Origin: Egibacter sp.
Lineage (GTDB): Bacteria; Actinomycetota; Nitriliruptoria; Euzebyales; Egibacteraceae
DNA length: 60,469 nucleotides
Reading direction: 5' to 3'
Assembly: GCA_003553795.1 (NCBI GenBank)
Contig: PWFH01000142.1
Location: 1-60,469 of the forward strand
Shown: positions 33,444 through 43,000 of the stretch, piece after piece
Layout: the number at the start of each line of letters is the position of its first letter
Position numbering within the stretch: the stretch's first letter is position 1
The notes under the pieces: model-generated
Told to the model about the DNA's origin: nothing
Database searches by the model: none
The model's input: only the letters and a program-made list of their open reading frames with translations
Made by a program: the position numbers and the translations under genes

Positions 33444-34118
33444 TCAGCCATCGGCGGTCTGCGTGCCGGCCAGGCTCAGGCCGAGGTCGGCGGGGGAGGC
33501 CTGCTGCAGGGGACGCTCGAGGAGGCCGCCGAGGTGGCCCAGCAGCTCACGGCGCACGTCGGCCATGCTCGCGGTCACGCCGAGCGAGGCCAGCGAGCAC
33601 ACCCCCGCGTCGGCGATGCCGCAGGGCACGATGCCGTCGAAGTCGCCGAGGTCGGGATCGACGTTGAAGGCGAGGCCGTGGCTCGTCACGCGGCCGTCGA
33701 CGCGGATGCCGATCGCGACGAGCTTCTCCTCGCCGACCCACACCCCGGTGCGCTGGCGGTCGGCCCGCGCGGTGATTCGATAGGCCGCGGCGGTGCGCAC
33801 CGCGGCCTCCTCGAGCGCCTCGACGTAGGGGCGCACGGCCTTGGCATGGGCGAGCTCGACGATGGGGTAGACGACGAGCTGTCCCGGTCCGTGGTACGTG
33901 ACGTCGCCGCCCCGGTCGATCGGCACGACGCGGATGTCCCGGGTGCCGAGGACGTGGCGCTCGACGTCGGCGTGGCGCCCGGCGGTGTAGACGCGGTCGT
34001 GGCTGAGGGTGAGCACGACGTCGTCGATGGCGCCGGCGCGGCGCGCCTCGACGAGGAGGCGCTGCCAGCGCAGCGCCTCCTCGTAGGCGACGTCATCGCC
34101 GCAGTGGACGACGAGCAC
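33444..34118 (-). CDS. lipB: Octanoyltransferase LipB, 224 aa
   Basis: Transfers octanoate from acyl carrier protein to the lysine of lipoyl domains. The signature RGGDVTYHGPGQLVVYP carries the conserved H76. The catalytic pair is K132 (GEEKLVAIG) and C166 (GIVPCGIAD), followed by the SHGLAFNV segment order typical of the family. GTG 34118 begins 7 bp after the E2 stop, so translation is probably coupled. The natural substrate domain lies in the E2 encoded directly upstream. The C-terminal 20 residues are variable. Confidence 0.96.
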   Translation of the reverse strand: MLVVHCGDDVAYEEALRWQRLLVEARRAGAIDDVVLTLSHDRVYTAGRHADVERHVLGTRDIRVVPIDRGGDVTYHGPGQLVVYPIVELAHAKAVRPYVEALEEAAVRTAAAYRITARADRQRTGVWVGEEKLVAIGIRVDGRVTSHGLAFNVDPDLGDFDGIVPCGIADAGVCSLASLGVTASMADVRRELLGHLGGLLERPLQQASPADLGLSLAGTQTADG

Positions 34119-34125
34119 GGCAGCG

Positions 34126-35736
34126 CTAGTAGCCGAGCTCGCCGGCCCAGTCGTGAGTCTCGACGACCTCGGCGACGTCGGTGACGAAGCGCGCGGCGTC
34201 GGCCCCGTCGAGCAGCTGGTGGTCGTAGGTCAGGCAGAGGTAGACCATGTCGCGCACGGCGATCGACGGCCCGGCGTCGTCCTCGATGGCGACCGGGCGC
34301 TTCTTGATCGCGCCGGTCGCGAGGATCGCGACCTCCGGGTAGTTGAGGATCGGGGTGTCGAGCAGGACCCCCCGGCTGCCGGTGTTCGTCACCGTGAAGG
34401 TGCCGCCCTCGATGTCCTGCATCTCGAGGTTGCCCTTGCCGCGGGCCTTGTTCGCGACGTCGGCGATGCCGCGCGCGAGCGCCGGCAGCGTGAGGTCGTC
34501 GGCGCCCTTGATGTTCGGGACGAGCAGGCCCTTGTCGGTGTCGACGGCGATGCCGAGGTTGACGTACTCGTGGTACGTGACCTTGCCGGCCTCCCAGTCG
34601 GCCTTGGCGTTGACGACCGGGTGGCGCTTGAGGGCGAGCACCGCGGCTCGGGCGAGGAAGGCGAACGGCGAGAGCGACGCGCCCTCGCGGGCCTTGAAGG
34701 TCTCACGGTGCTCGGCCCGCAGCGCCATGATGCGGCTCACGTCGGCCTCCTGGACCGTCGTGAGCTGGGCGCTCGACTGCATCGACTCCATCATCCGCTG
34801 GGCGATGCGCTTGCGGATGCGGGGCAGGTCCTCGACGCGCTCGCGTGCCCCGGCGGGCCGCGGCGCGGCGGCCGGTGCGGCCTTCGGCTCGGCGGCTGCC
34901 GGTGCGGGCTTCGGGGCGGCGGGCGTCGTCGGCTCGGGCGGGGGCGCGGGCTGCTCGCCCTTGGCCTCGATGGCGGCCTCGACGTCCTCGCGGGTGATGC
35001 GCCCGCCCTCGCCGGAGCCGGTCAGGCTCGCGACGTCGAGGTCGTGCTCGCGCACGAGGCGACGCACGATCGGCGACATGAGGGCCTCGTCGGTGACCGC
35101 CTCGCCGGCGGGCGCCGGCATCGGCGCGGGCTCCTCGGCTGCGGGCTCCTCGGCGGGGGCCTCGGCCGCGGGCTCCTCGGCGGGGGCCTCGGCCGCGGGC
35201 TCCTCGGCGGGAGCCTCAGCCTCGGCTGGGGCCTCGGCGGGCTCGGCCTCGGCGGCCGGGGCCGCGTCGGCGTCGCCGATGAGCGCGACGACGGTGCCGA
35301 CGTCGACGGTCTCGTCGACGCCGACCTTGATCTCGGTCACGACGCCGGCGGCGGGCGCGGGCACCTCGGTGTCGATCTTGTCCGAGCTCAGCTCGAAGAG
35401 CGGCTGGTCGGCCTCGACGGCGTCGCCGACCTCGACGAGCCACTCGGTGATCGTGCCCTCGGTGACGGACTCACCGAGCTGTGGGACGGTGACTTCGGTT
35501 GCCACGGGAGTGCTCCTCTCAGGGGCGTCCGCCTCGACGGTCGCCGCGCTCGCGGGCTCTGTCTCGCCCGCCCTGCTGTCCTCTGCGGCCCCCGGTGCGG
35601 AGGCCTCGTCGCGGTCGTCGCGGCCGCGACGGCGTCGCCGCCGGGGCTCGGGCTCGGGGCCCTGGCCTCGGCGTCGCCGCCGCGGCTGCGTCGCCTCGGG
35701 CGGGCTGCCCCGCCGTCGGCGTCGGCCTTCGGCCAC
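34126..35736 (-). CDS. sucB: Dihydrolipoamide acyltransferase (E2, SucB/DlaT type) with basic N-terminal extension, 536 aa
   Basis: Core of a 2-oxoacid dehydrogenase complex. Counting from GTG 35736: residues 1-77 are an Arg-rich, low-complexity extension; residue 78 (GTG 35505) starts the usual E2, MATEVTVPQLGESVTEGTI. One lipoyl domain has the modified lysine in SSDKIDTEVP. A repeated Ala/Pro/Glu linker follows, then the subunit-binding domain (MSPIVRRLVREHDLDVASL) and the catalytic domain with DHQLLDG (H-x3-D-G). Both starts have a good ribosome site: GAGGAGG before 35736 and GAGAGGAG before 35505. The longer form is listed because the frame is open and well initiated, but the shorter 459-aa form may be the main product. 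Whether it serves pyruvate or 2-oxoglutarate cannot be told. lpd precedes it by 33 bp. Confidence 0.9.
   Translation of the reverse strand: MAEGRRRRRGSPPEATQPRRRRRGQGPEPEPRRRRRRGRDDRDEASAPGAAEDSRAGETEPASAATVEADAPERSTPVATEVTVPQLGESVTEGTITEWLVEVGDAVEADQPLFELSSDKIDTEVPAPAAGVVTEIKVGVDETVDVGTVVALIGDADAAPAAEAEPAEAPAEAEAPAEEPAAEAPAEEPAAEAPAEEPAAEEPAPMPAPAGEAVTDEALMSPIVRRLVREHDLDVASLTGSGEGGRITREDVEAAIEAKGEQPAPPPEPTTPAAPKPAPAAAEPKAAPAAAPRPAGARERVEDLPRIRKRIAQRMMESMQSSAQLTTVQEADVSRIMALRAEHRETFKAREGASLSPFAFLARAAVLALKRHPVVNAKADWEAGKVTYHEYVNLGIAVDTDKGLLVPNIKGADDLTLPALARGIADVANKARGKGNLEMQDIEGGTFTVTNTGSRGVLLDTPILNYPEVAILATGAIKKRPVAIEDDAGPSIAVRDMVYLCLTYDHQLLDGADAARFVTDVAEVVETHDWAGELGY
35141..35221 (-). repeat. 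Three 27-bp repeats in the E2 linker
   Basis: Units 35141-35167, 35168-35194 and 35195-35221 encode a repeated nine-residue Ala/Pro/Glu element in the flexible linker between the lipoyl and subunit-binding domains. The first two are identical at base level; the third differs at two bases. Such arrays can change copy number between strains. Confidence 0.85.
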
Positions 35737-35769
35737 GGTCTGTCCTCCTCGGCTCCGGGTGGGTCGCGC

Positions 35770-37176
35770 TCAGCCGTGCAGGGCCTTGCCGGCCAGCGCG
35801 AGGTGCGCCTCGCCCACGGCCTCCGACAGCGTGGGGTGGGGGTGGATGAACTGCCCGACGTCGGTGGGCAGCGCCTCCCAGTTGTAGATGAGCTGGCCCT
35901 CGGCGATGAGGTCGGTCGCCTTCGGGCCGATGATGTGCACGCCGAGGACCTTGCCCCCGTCGGCGGCGGCGAGCACCTTCACGTGCCCGCTCTCCTTCAT
36001 CATCATCGCGCGGGCGTTGTGGCTGAAGGCGTAGCGCTGGACCTCGTAGGCCACGCCGGACTCCTTGAGCTCCTGCTCGTTGTAGCCGACGCTGCCGACC
36101 TCGGGGTGGGAGTAGGTCACCCGTGGCACGCCGTGGTAGTCGATCGGCACGACGCGCTCGCCGGCGGCGTGCTCGGCGACGAGGAAGCCCTCCTGGAAGG
36201 AGGAGTGCGCGAGGCCGAGCGTCGACGGCGGGAGGATGTCGCCGACGGCGTACACCCCGTCGGGGCCGGGCCGGCAGTACTCGTCGATCTGCACGTAGCC
36301 CCGGTCGAGGCGCACGCCGACCTCCTCGTAGCCGAGCCCCTCGGTGACCGGCCGGCGGCCGATCGCCACCATGAGGACGTCGCCCTCGAGCTGCTGCTCG
36401 CCCTTGCCGGTGTCGACGGTCACCCGCCCCCCGGCCTCGCCCTTCTCCACGCCGACGACCTTCGTGCCGGTGTGGGCGGTGATCCCGCGGCGCTTGAGTT
36501 GCTTGGCGAGCTCCTTCTGGGTGTCGACGTCCTCGTTGGGCACGACCCCGTCGAGCGCCTCGACGATCGTGACCTCCTCGGAGCCGAAGGCGTTCCACAC
36601 CGACGAGAACTCCACGCCGATCGCGCCGGCGCCGATGATGATCGGGCGCTCGGGCACGTGGTCGAGGTAGAGGGCGTGATCGGAGTTGATGACGACCTCG
36701 CCGTCGGTCTCCGCGCCGGCGACGGGCAGGTCCCGCGGCACCGAGCCGGTCGCGAGCACGAGGGCGCGGCTGGCCTCGAGGGTGCGCTCGCCCTCGTCGG
36801 TGGTCACGACGACGCGGCGTCCCGGCTCGACGCGGCCGGTGCCCTCGATGACGTCGACGCCACGGCCCTTCAGCGTCATCTGCAGGCCCTTGTGGTTGGT
36901 GTCGACGACGCCGCGCTTGTACTCGAGCACCGCGGCCATCTCCACGGCCTCGAACGTCGCCTTGACCCCGTAGTCACCCGCGTGCTGGGCGTGCTCGGCC
37001 ACCTCGGCGGCCTGCAGGAACGCCTTCGTCGGGATGCAGCCCCAGTGCAGGCACGTACCGCCGACCTTCGCCCGCTCGACGAGCGCGACCTGCATGCCGA
37101 GCCCCGCCGCTCGCAGCGCCGTGGAGTACCCGCCGGTACCGCCGCCGAGGACGATCATCTCATACGTGTCAGTCAT
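35770..37176 (-). CDS. lpd: Dihydrolipoyl dehydrogenase (E3), 468 aa
   Basis: FAD enzyme that re-oxidises lipoamide in 2-oxoacid dehydrogenase complexes and passes electrons to NAD. The FAD-binding start MIVLGGGTGGYSTALRAA is followed by the redox disulfide C42-C47 in GGTCLHWGCIPTK. The NAD-binding loop is IIIGAGAIGVEFSSVW, the second FAD motif YAVGDI, and the His-Glu catalytic pair is in HPHPTLSEAVGEAH. ATG 37176 is the natural start. It is the first gene of the lpd-E2-lipB-lipA run; a TAAGAT hexamer lies about 58 bp upstream. Mycobacterium tuberculosis has the E2-lipB-lipA part in the same order, but with lpd elsewhere. Confidence 0.95.
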   Translation of the reverse strand: MTDTYEMIVLGGGTGGYSTALRAAGLGMQVALVERAKVGGTCLHWGCIPTKAFLQAAEVAEHAQHAGDYGVKATFEAVEMAAVLEYKRGVVDTNHKGLQMTLKGRGVDVIEGTGRVEPGRRVVVTTDEGERTLEASRALVLATGSVPRDLPVAGAETDGEVVINSDHALYLDHVPERPIIIGAGAIGVEFSSVWNAFGSEEVTIVEALDGVVPNEDVDTQKELAKQLKRRGITAHTGTKVVGVEKGEAGGRVTVDTGKGEQQLEGDVLMVAIGRRPVTEGLGYEEVGVRLDRGYVQIDEYCRPGPDGVYAVGDILPPSTLGLAHSSFQEGFLVAEHAAGERVVPIDYHGVPRVTYSHPEVGSVGYNEQELKESGVAYEVQRYAFSHNARAMMMKESGHVKVLAAADGGKVLGVHIIGPKATDLIAEGQLIYNWEALPTDVGQFIHPHPTLSEAVGEAHLALAGKALHG

Positions 37177-37233
37177 CCGAGGCTCCTCGCCGTCGTCTGC
37201 GCGTTGGGTCCTGCCGGTCGCTCCCGGCCTTGC

Positions 37234-37239
37234 ATCTTA
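37234..37239 (-). promoter_or_regulatory. Candidate -10 element TAAGAT for the lpd-E2-lip operon
   Basis: Minus-strand TAAGAT (one mismatch to TATAAT) lies 57 bp before the lpd ATG, in an otherwise GC-only 188-bp gap. No good -35. Inference. Confidence 0.4.
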
Positions 37240-37364
37240 GGAGCGCGGGTCTGCCGTTGCGAGCTGCGGCGCCCGGTGGCGGCCGTCGGGCAGGCCCACG
37301 CCAGGGGCCGGTCGGGGACCGCTGCGGCCTTGTGGCGCCCTGTGCGCGGAGGCCGGCGCGCGGA

Positions 37365-38657
37365 TCAGCCGAAGGTGGCGAGCGCGGTGGCGAGCTCGCC
37401 GTGGTGGCGGGCGGCGTCGTCGAGGTCGACGCCGTCGCGTGCCGCCTCCCAGGCCTGCACGATGCTGCGGGCTCCCGCGGCCGGGCCGTCGGGGTGGCTG
37501 GTGACCCCGCGGCCCGCGACGACGCCGTAGTCGTCGGTGCCGAGCGCGGCGTGGGTCCCCGGGACGCTGCTCGCGGAGCTGCCGCCCCCGAGGACCGGCA
37601 GTGCCGGCAGGATCGGTCCCATCTCGCCGAGAGCCCCCTCGACGCTCGCGAGCAGGTCCTCGACGGGGGTGCGCATCCGGGGCGCGAAGCCCGGGAGGAC
37701 CATCGCGTCGCAGCCCGCGAGGCGCTGCAGCGCGGTGATGACGCGGGTGTGCACCCCGAAGTGGGGCAGCCGGGTGAAGATCGCGTTGAGCGGGAAGTGG
37801 CCGACGAGCGGCAGCTCGCTGTGCTGGCGCAGCGCCCGGGCTGCGGCGAAGCCGGTGGCGGTGACGCTGACGAGCAGGGCGTTGGCGCCGTTGGCCAGGC
37901 CGATGTCGTGGAGGTCGCGCATGCGGTCGACCTCGTCGGTGACGTTGGCGAGGTAGACCTTCGGCCGACCGGTGTCCTGCTCGGCCTGACGGCGCGCCCG
38001 TCCGAGCAGCCGCGTGCGCTCCGCGAAGGGGCACCAGTCGACGTCGGCGAGCATCTCGTCGTCCTTGGCCACGTCGATGCCGCCGACCCAGGCCTCGTAG
38101 CCGATCTCCGCGAAGGGCTCGGGCGGGAGGCCGATGTTGGGCTTGATCACGGCGACGAACAGCGGTCGGTCGTGGGCGTCGAGCTGCTGGCGCAGGCCAT
38201 CGACGCCGAACTGCGGCCCCTCGAAGCCCTCGAGGTAGCCCTCGGGGTAGGTGATGTCGAGCAGGCGCACCACGGGGATCCCCGCGGTGAAGAAGGCGCC
38301 TTCGCCGAGCAGCGCGGTGAGCATCGACGGCAGCCGGGGGCCGAAGTTGCCGTGCGGGTGGGCGATGCGGATGCGGCAGGCCGACACCTCGCCCTTCGCG
38401 GGCGCGCCGAGGCCGTAGCTGAAGGCCGGCTGGGTGGCGAGGACCTCGAGGTCGATGAGCTTGGCGCCGTAGCGCGGGCGGAGGTCCTCGTCGACGCCGG
38501 GCCGGCGCCATTGCGCCGTCGACTGCTCGCGGCAGAACGCGACCGCGGCGAGCTCGGGGTCGCCCTCGCACTCGATGGCGTAGTCGACGAGGAGGTGGGC
38601 GGCGTGGTCGAGGTCATCGAGCGTCGAGCGGAATCCCGCGACGTCCTCCGCGCGCAT
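37365..38657 (-). CDS. RuBisCO-like protein (form IV), 430 aa
   Basis: Clearly of the RuBisCO large-subunit superfamily. The central barrel has VIKPNIGLPPEPFAEIGYEA and GGIDVAKDDEML, matching the K-P-K-x-G and G-G-x-D-F-x-K-D-D-E motifs. By motif alignment (spinach numbers in brackets) K172 [K175], carbamylated-type K198 [K201], D200 [D203], E201 [E204] and H287 [H294] are kept. N174 replaces [K177], Phe replaces [R295], Asn replaces [H298], the [H327] site is lost, and loop 6 with [K334] is replaced by PGFAPRMRT. It can therefore hold a metal but should not fix CO2. Known relatives act as enolases, isomerases, decarboxylases or transcarboxylases; the reaction here is unknown. ATG 38657 has GGAGG six bases upstream. 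Divergent from glycerate kinase. Confidence 0.88.
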   Translation of the reverse strand: MRAEDVAGFRSTLDDLDHAAHLLVDYAIECEGDPELAAVAFCREQSTAQWRRPGVDEDLRPRYGAKLIDLEVLATQPAFSYGLGAPAKGEVSACRIRIAHPHGNFGPRLPSMLTALLGEGAFFTAGIPVVRLLDITYPEGYLEGFEGPQFGVDGLRQQLDAHDRPLFVAVIKPNIGLPPEPFAEIGYEAWVGGIDVAKDDEMLADVDWCPFAERTRLLGRARRQAEQDTGRPKVYLANVTDEVDRMRDLHDIGLANGANALLVSVTATGFAAARALRQHSELPLVGHFPLNAIFTRLPHFGVHTRVITALQRLAGCDAMVLPGFAPRMRTPVEDLLASVEGALGEMGPILPALPVLGGGSSASSVPGTHAALGTDDYGVVAGRGVTSHPDGPAAGARSIVQAWEAARDGVDLDDAARHHGELATALATFG

Positions 38658-38698
38658 CACGGTCCTCCGAACCCCGGTGGGCTAGACACGTATAGAAG

Positions 38699-38704
38699 AG
38701 GCTA
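38699..38704 (-). promoter_or_regulatory. Candidate -10 element TAGCCT for the RuBisCO-like gene
   Basis: Minus-strand TAGCCT, 41 bp before the ATG, within an unusually AT-rich stretch (38682-38709) that could also hold an operator. Inference. Confidence 0.35.
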
Positions 38705-38772
38705 TCACACCGATGGCGCTCGGGGCGGACGACGCCCCGTCGGGGCCCGCTCGTCGCGAGCGGCGCTGCCGG

Positions 38773-38778
38773 TAGACT
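38773..38778 (+). promoter_or_regulatory. Candidate -10 element TAGACT for glycerate kinase
   Basis: TAGACT ends 32 bp before the GTG at 38811. A 6-bp GC hairpin (38721-38726 and 38734-38739) lies upstream. Inference. Confidence 0.4.
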
Positions 38779-38810
38779 GCCCGTCCCGGCTCCCGACCGA
38801 GGATCCTGTC

Positions 38811-39887
38811 GTGAAGGTCGTCTTCGCCCCTGACAAGTTCGCCGGCACGCTCAGCGCCGCGGAGGCCGCCGCGGCGATGGCCGAGGGCTGGCGTCGTGAG
38901 CGCCCCGACGACGAGGTCGTCACCGTGCCGATCGCCGACGGAGGCGAGGGCACGATCGAGGTCGTCGAGGCCGCCACCGGCGCGGTGCGCGAGCGCGCGA
39001 CCGTCGCCGATGCCCGGGGCCGGGCCGTCGGGGCGGGCTGGCTGCGCCTGCCCGACGGGCGGGCGCTCGTCGAGGCCGCCCAGGCCGTCGGCCTCTCCCG
39101 GCTGCCCGCCGAGGAGCGCGACCCGCTGTCGGCCACGAGCTACGGCGTCGGCCAGCTCCTCGCGATCGCTGCGGAGGCCTGCGAGGAGGTCGTCCTCTCC
39201 CTCGGGGGCAGCGCGACGGTGGACGGGGGCGCCGGGGCGATGAGCGCCCTGGGCCACCGGCTCCTGCGCGCCGACGGCAACCAGGTCAAGGTCGGCGCGC
39301 GCGAGCTCGCCGCCCTCGAGCGCGTCGAGGCGGTCGGCCCGCCGCCCGCCCGCGTGGTCGTCGCGAGCGACGTGACGAACCCGCTGCTCGGTCCCAGCGG
39401 TGCCGCCGAGGTCTTCGGCCCGCAGAAGGGCGCGGGCCCCGACGACGTCGCCGCGCTCGAGGGCCACCTCGCCCACTGGGCCGACGTCGTCGAGCGCGAC
39501 GTCGCAGGCGGCCCGTGGCGCGATCTCGAGGGGGCCGGTGCCGCCGGGGGGCTCGGCTTCGCGCTCGTGGCCTTCACCGGCGCGACCATCGTGCCCGGCG
39601 CAGAGGCCATCGCCGACCTCGTCGGCCTACGGGCGGCCACCGAGGGCGCCGGGGTCGTCGTCACCGGTGAGGGCAAGCTCGACCGCCAGACCTTCGACGG
39701 CAAGGGTCCCGGCTACGTCGCCGACCTCGGCCGGCAGGCCGGCGCGCGGGTCCTCGCCGTCGCCGGGGTGCTCGCCGACGGCGCCGAGGTGCTCGTCGAC
39801 GACGCCCGGGACCTCGGACCCGAGGGCATGGTCCGCGCGCGCGAGCTCGTCGTCGAGCGCACCGCAGAGCTCGCGGCCCTCGCGTAG
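38811..39887 (+). CDS. glxK: Glycerate kinase (GarK/GlxK family), 358 aa
   Basis: Phosphorylates glycerate with ATP, giving 2- or 3-phosphoglycerate. Family signatures: VVFAPDKFAGTLSAAEAAAA at the N terminus, VPIADGGEGTIEV, LSLGGSATVDGGAGAMSALG, the FGPQKGA segment, TGEGKLDRQTFDGKGP and a final VLAVAGVL strand. GTG 38811 begins directly at the conserved start. The product level (2- or 3-phospho) cannot be read from sequence. Divergent from the RuBisCO-like gene with 153 bp between starts, which suggests a shared pathway through glycerate, but no third enzyme supports this. Confidence 0.92.
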   Translation: MKVVFAPDKFAGTLSAAEAAAAMAEGWRRERPDDEVVTVPIADGGEGTIEVVEAATGAVRERATVADARGRAVGAGWLRLPDGRALVEAAQAVGLSRLPAEERDPLSATSYGVGQLLAIAAEACEEVVLSLGGSATVDGGAGAMSALGHRLLRADGNQVKVGARELAALERVEAVGPPPARVVVASDVTNPLLGPSGAAEVFGPQKGAGPDDVAALEGHLAHWADVVERDVAGGPWRDLEGAGAAGGLGFALVAFTGATIVPGAEAIADLVGLRAATEGAGVVVTGEGKLDRQTFDGKGPGYVADLGRQAGARVLAVAGVLADGAEVLVDDARDLGPEGMVRARELVVERTAELAALA

Positions 39888-40040
39888 GGCGGTCGCGTCG
39901 CCGGCTTCGCGCGCGAGCGCGAGACGCGGCACACTGAGGGCGGGCAACGGCGCCCCCGGCTGCCAAGCGCCACCAACGAGGCTGGCCGCAGCCGGTGCGA
40001 GGCGCACTCGTGCGCACCCCCTCCTTGCGAAGGTTGCGTC

Positions 40041-43000
40041 ATGCCATCGACCCAGCTCTACGACCCCGCGTTCGAGCACGACGGCTGCGGTGTCGGCCTC
40101 GTCGCCCGTCTCGACGGCGCGCCGAGCCACGAGACCGTCGAGCGTGCCCTCGCTGCGCTCGTGCGCATGGAGCACCGCGGCGCGGAGGGCGCCGACGCCG
40201 ACAGTGGCGACGGCGCGGGGATCCTCCTCGCGCTGCCCGATGCCTTCCTGCGGGCGGTGGCTGCCGACGAGGGCATCGCGCTGCCCGCTCCCGGGCGCTA
40301 CGGCGTGGCGATGTGCTTCCTGCCGCAGGACGACGAGGAGCGCGAGCACCACGAGCGCTGCCTGCTCGACGCCGTGGCCCAAACCGGCCAGCGCGTCCTC
40401 GGCTGGCGCGACGTGCCGACCTGCCCGGGCTGCATCGGCCGGGTCGCCGGCGAGGCCGCGCCGGTCGTCCGCCAGCTCCTCATCGGCGCCGCCGACGACG
40501 TCGCCGACGCCGAGGCCTTCGAACGCCGGCTCTACGTCATCCGCCGCAGCGCGGAGGTCGCGAGCGGCGGCGCGCTCACCGTGCCGTCGTGCTCGTCGAA
40601 GACCGTCGTCTACAAGGGCATGCTCACCGCGCCGCAGCTCGCGCAGTTCTACCCGGACCTGCGCGACGGGCGGGTCGCCTCGGCGCTCGCGCTCGTGCAC
40701 TCACGGTTCTCGACGAACACCTTCCCGAGCTGGGAGCTCGCCCACCCCTACCGGCTGCTCGCGCACAACGGCGAGGTCAACACCCTGCAGGGCAACATCA
40801 ACTGGATGCGCGCCCGGGAGTCCCAGCTCGCGAGCGAGCTCTTCGGCGACGACCTCGAGAAGATCCTGCCGGTCATCCGCCCCGACGGCTCGGACTCGGC
40901 CACGCTCGACAACGTCCTCGAGCTCCTCGTGATGAGCGGGCGCTCGCTGCCGCACGCGGTGATGATGCTCATCCCCGCCGCCTACGAGGGCCGCGACGAC
41001 CTCGCGCCCGAGGTCGTCGACTTCTACGCCTACCACGCGAGCCTCATGGAGCCATGGGACGGCCCGGCGAGCGTGACCTTCACCGACGGGCGCATCGCCG
41101 GGGCCACCCTCGACCGCAACGGCCTGCGGCCGGGGCGCTGGGCGGTCACCGACGACGGCTGGGTCGTGCTGGCCTCGGAGGCCGGCACGCTCGACCTCGA
41201 CCCCGCGCGCATCACCCGCACCGGCCGGCTGCGGCCCGGACGGCTCTTCGTCGTCGACCTCGACCGCGGCGCGGTCTTCGCCGACGGCGAGGTCGAGCGC
41301 GAGGTCGCGAGCCGGCAGCCCTACGGCCAGTGGGTCTCCGAGCACGTCGTCGACCTCGACGACCTGCCTGACGTGCCCGCCGACGCCTACGCGCCGACGG
41401 GCCAGCCCGCCGAGCCGCTACGCACCCGCCAGCGCGCGTTCGGCTGGACCCAGGAGGACCTGCGCACCCTCGTCGCGCCGCTGGCCTCCGCGGGCAAGGA
41501 GCCCGTCGGGTCGATGGGCGCCGACATCCCCCTCGCCGCGCTCTCCGACGAGGCGCCCTCGCTGTTCAGCTACTTCCAGCAGCGCTTCGCCCAGGTCACC
41601 AACCCCGCGATCGACCCGGTGCGGGAGGCCATCGTCATGAGCCTCGCCACCGGGGTCGGCCCGGAGAGCAACCTCCTCGAGGAGACCCCCGGGCACGCCA
41701 GGCAGCTGTCGATGTCCCAGCCGGTGCTGCGTGAGCGCGACATCGCCAAGCTGCGCCAGGCCCACCGCCTCGTGCCCGGGCAGGCCCCGTCGATGGCCGG
41801 CTTCCACGCCGTGACCCTCGACGCGACCTGGCCGGTGGCCGAGGGCCCCGAGGGCCTCGAGACCGCGCTCGCCGAGCTCTGCGCCGCCGCCGACGAGGCC
41901 GTGGCCGACGGCGTCGAGATCCTCATCCTCTCCGACCGCCGAGCCCGCGAGAACCGTGTGGCGATCCCGGCGCTGCTCGCCGTCGGCGCGGTGCACCACC
42001 ACCTCGTCCGGGCCGGCACGCGGCTGCAGGCGGGTCTCGTCGTCGAGACGGGCGAGGTGCGCGAGGTCCACCACGTCGCCTGCCTCCTCGGCTACGGCGC
42101 GAGCGCGGTGCACCCCTACCTGCTGTTCTCCTCCCTCGGCGAGCTGCGCGAGCGCGGGGACATCCCGGCGGGCACGACCCTTGAGGAGGCCGAGCAGGCC
42201 GTCATCAAGGGGATCGGCGCGGGGTTGTTGAAGATCCTCTCGAAGATGGGGATCTCGACGCTGCACTCCTACACCGGCGCGCAGATCTTCGAGGCGGTCG
42301 GCCTCGACACCGAGCTCATCGAGGCCTACTTCGCCGGCACGCCCTCGCGGGTCGGCGGCGTGGGACTCGACGTCCTCGCCCGCGAGGCGCTCGACCGTCA
42401 CGCCCGGGCCTACCCCGAGGTCCACAGCGACCTCCTGCCCACCGGCGGACGCTACGCCTGGCGCCACGGCGGCGAGCGGCATGTCTGGAACCCCACGACG
42501 ATCCCCCTGCTGCAGCGCGCCGTCGGCCACCACCGTCCGCTCGAGCAGCGCAACGGCGCCACGCCCGGTCTCGACGAGACCGCCCGCGCCTCCTACGACG
42601 CCTTCGCCCGGGAGGTCAACGACGACGCCGCCCGGCGCGGCACCCTGCGCGGGCTGCTGCGCTTCAACGAGGCCCCCACGCCCCTGCCCCTCGAGGAGGT
42701 CGAGCCCGCCAGCGAGATCGTCAAGCGCTTCTCCACCGGGGCGATGAGCCTCGGGGCGATCAGCCCGGAGTCCCACCAGACCCTCGCCGTGGCGATGAAC
42801 CGCATCGGAGGGAGGTCGAACACCGGTGAGGGCGGCGAGGACCCGGGACGCTTCGTCGACGACCGTCGCTCGGCGATCAAGCAGGTCGCGAGCGGACGCT
42901 TCGGGGTGACGACGAACTACCTCGTCAACGCCGACATGCTCCAGATCAAGGTCGCCCAGGGATCGAAGCCCGGCGAGGGCGGTCAGCTGCCCGGGCACAA

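Noticed and set aside
34153-37530. A 1125-codon plus-strand frame opposite lpd and the E2 gene
   Set aside because: Composition is Asp/Val/Gly-rich shadow sequence. Both genes on the other strand have full catalytic motifs.
37365-38657. A true CO2-fixing RuBisCO
   Set aside because: Loop 6 with its catalytic lysine and several phosphate- and CO2-site residues are replaced, and no small subunit or phosphoribulokinase gene is present.
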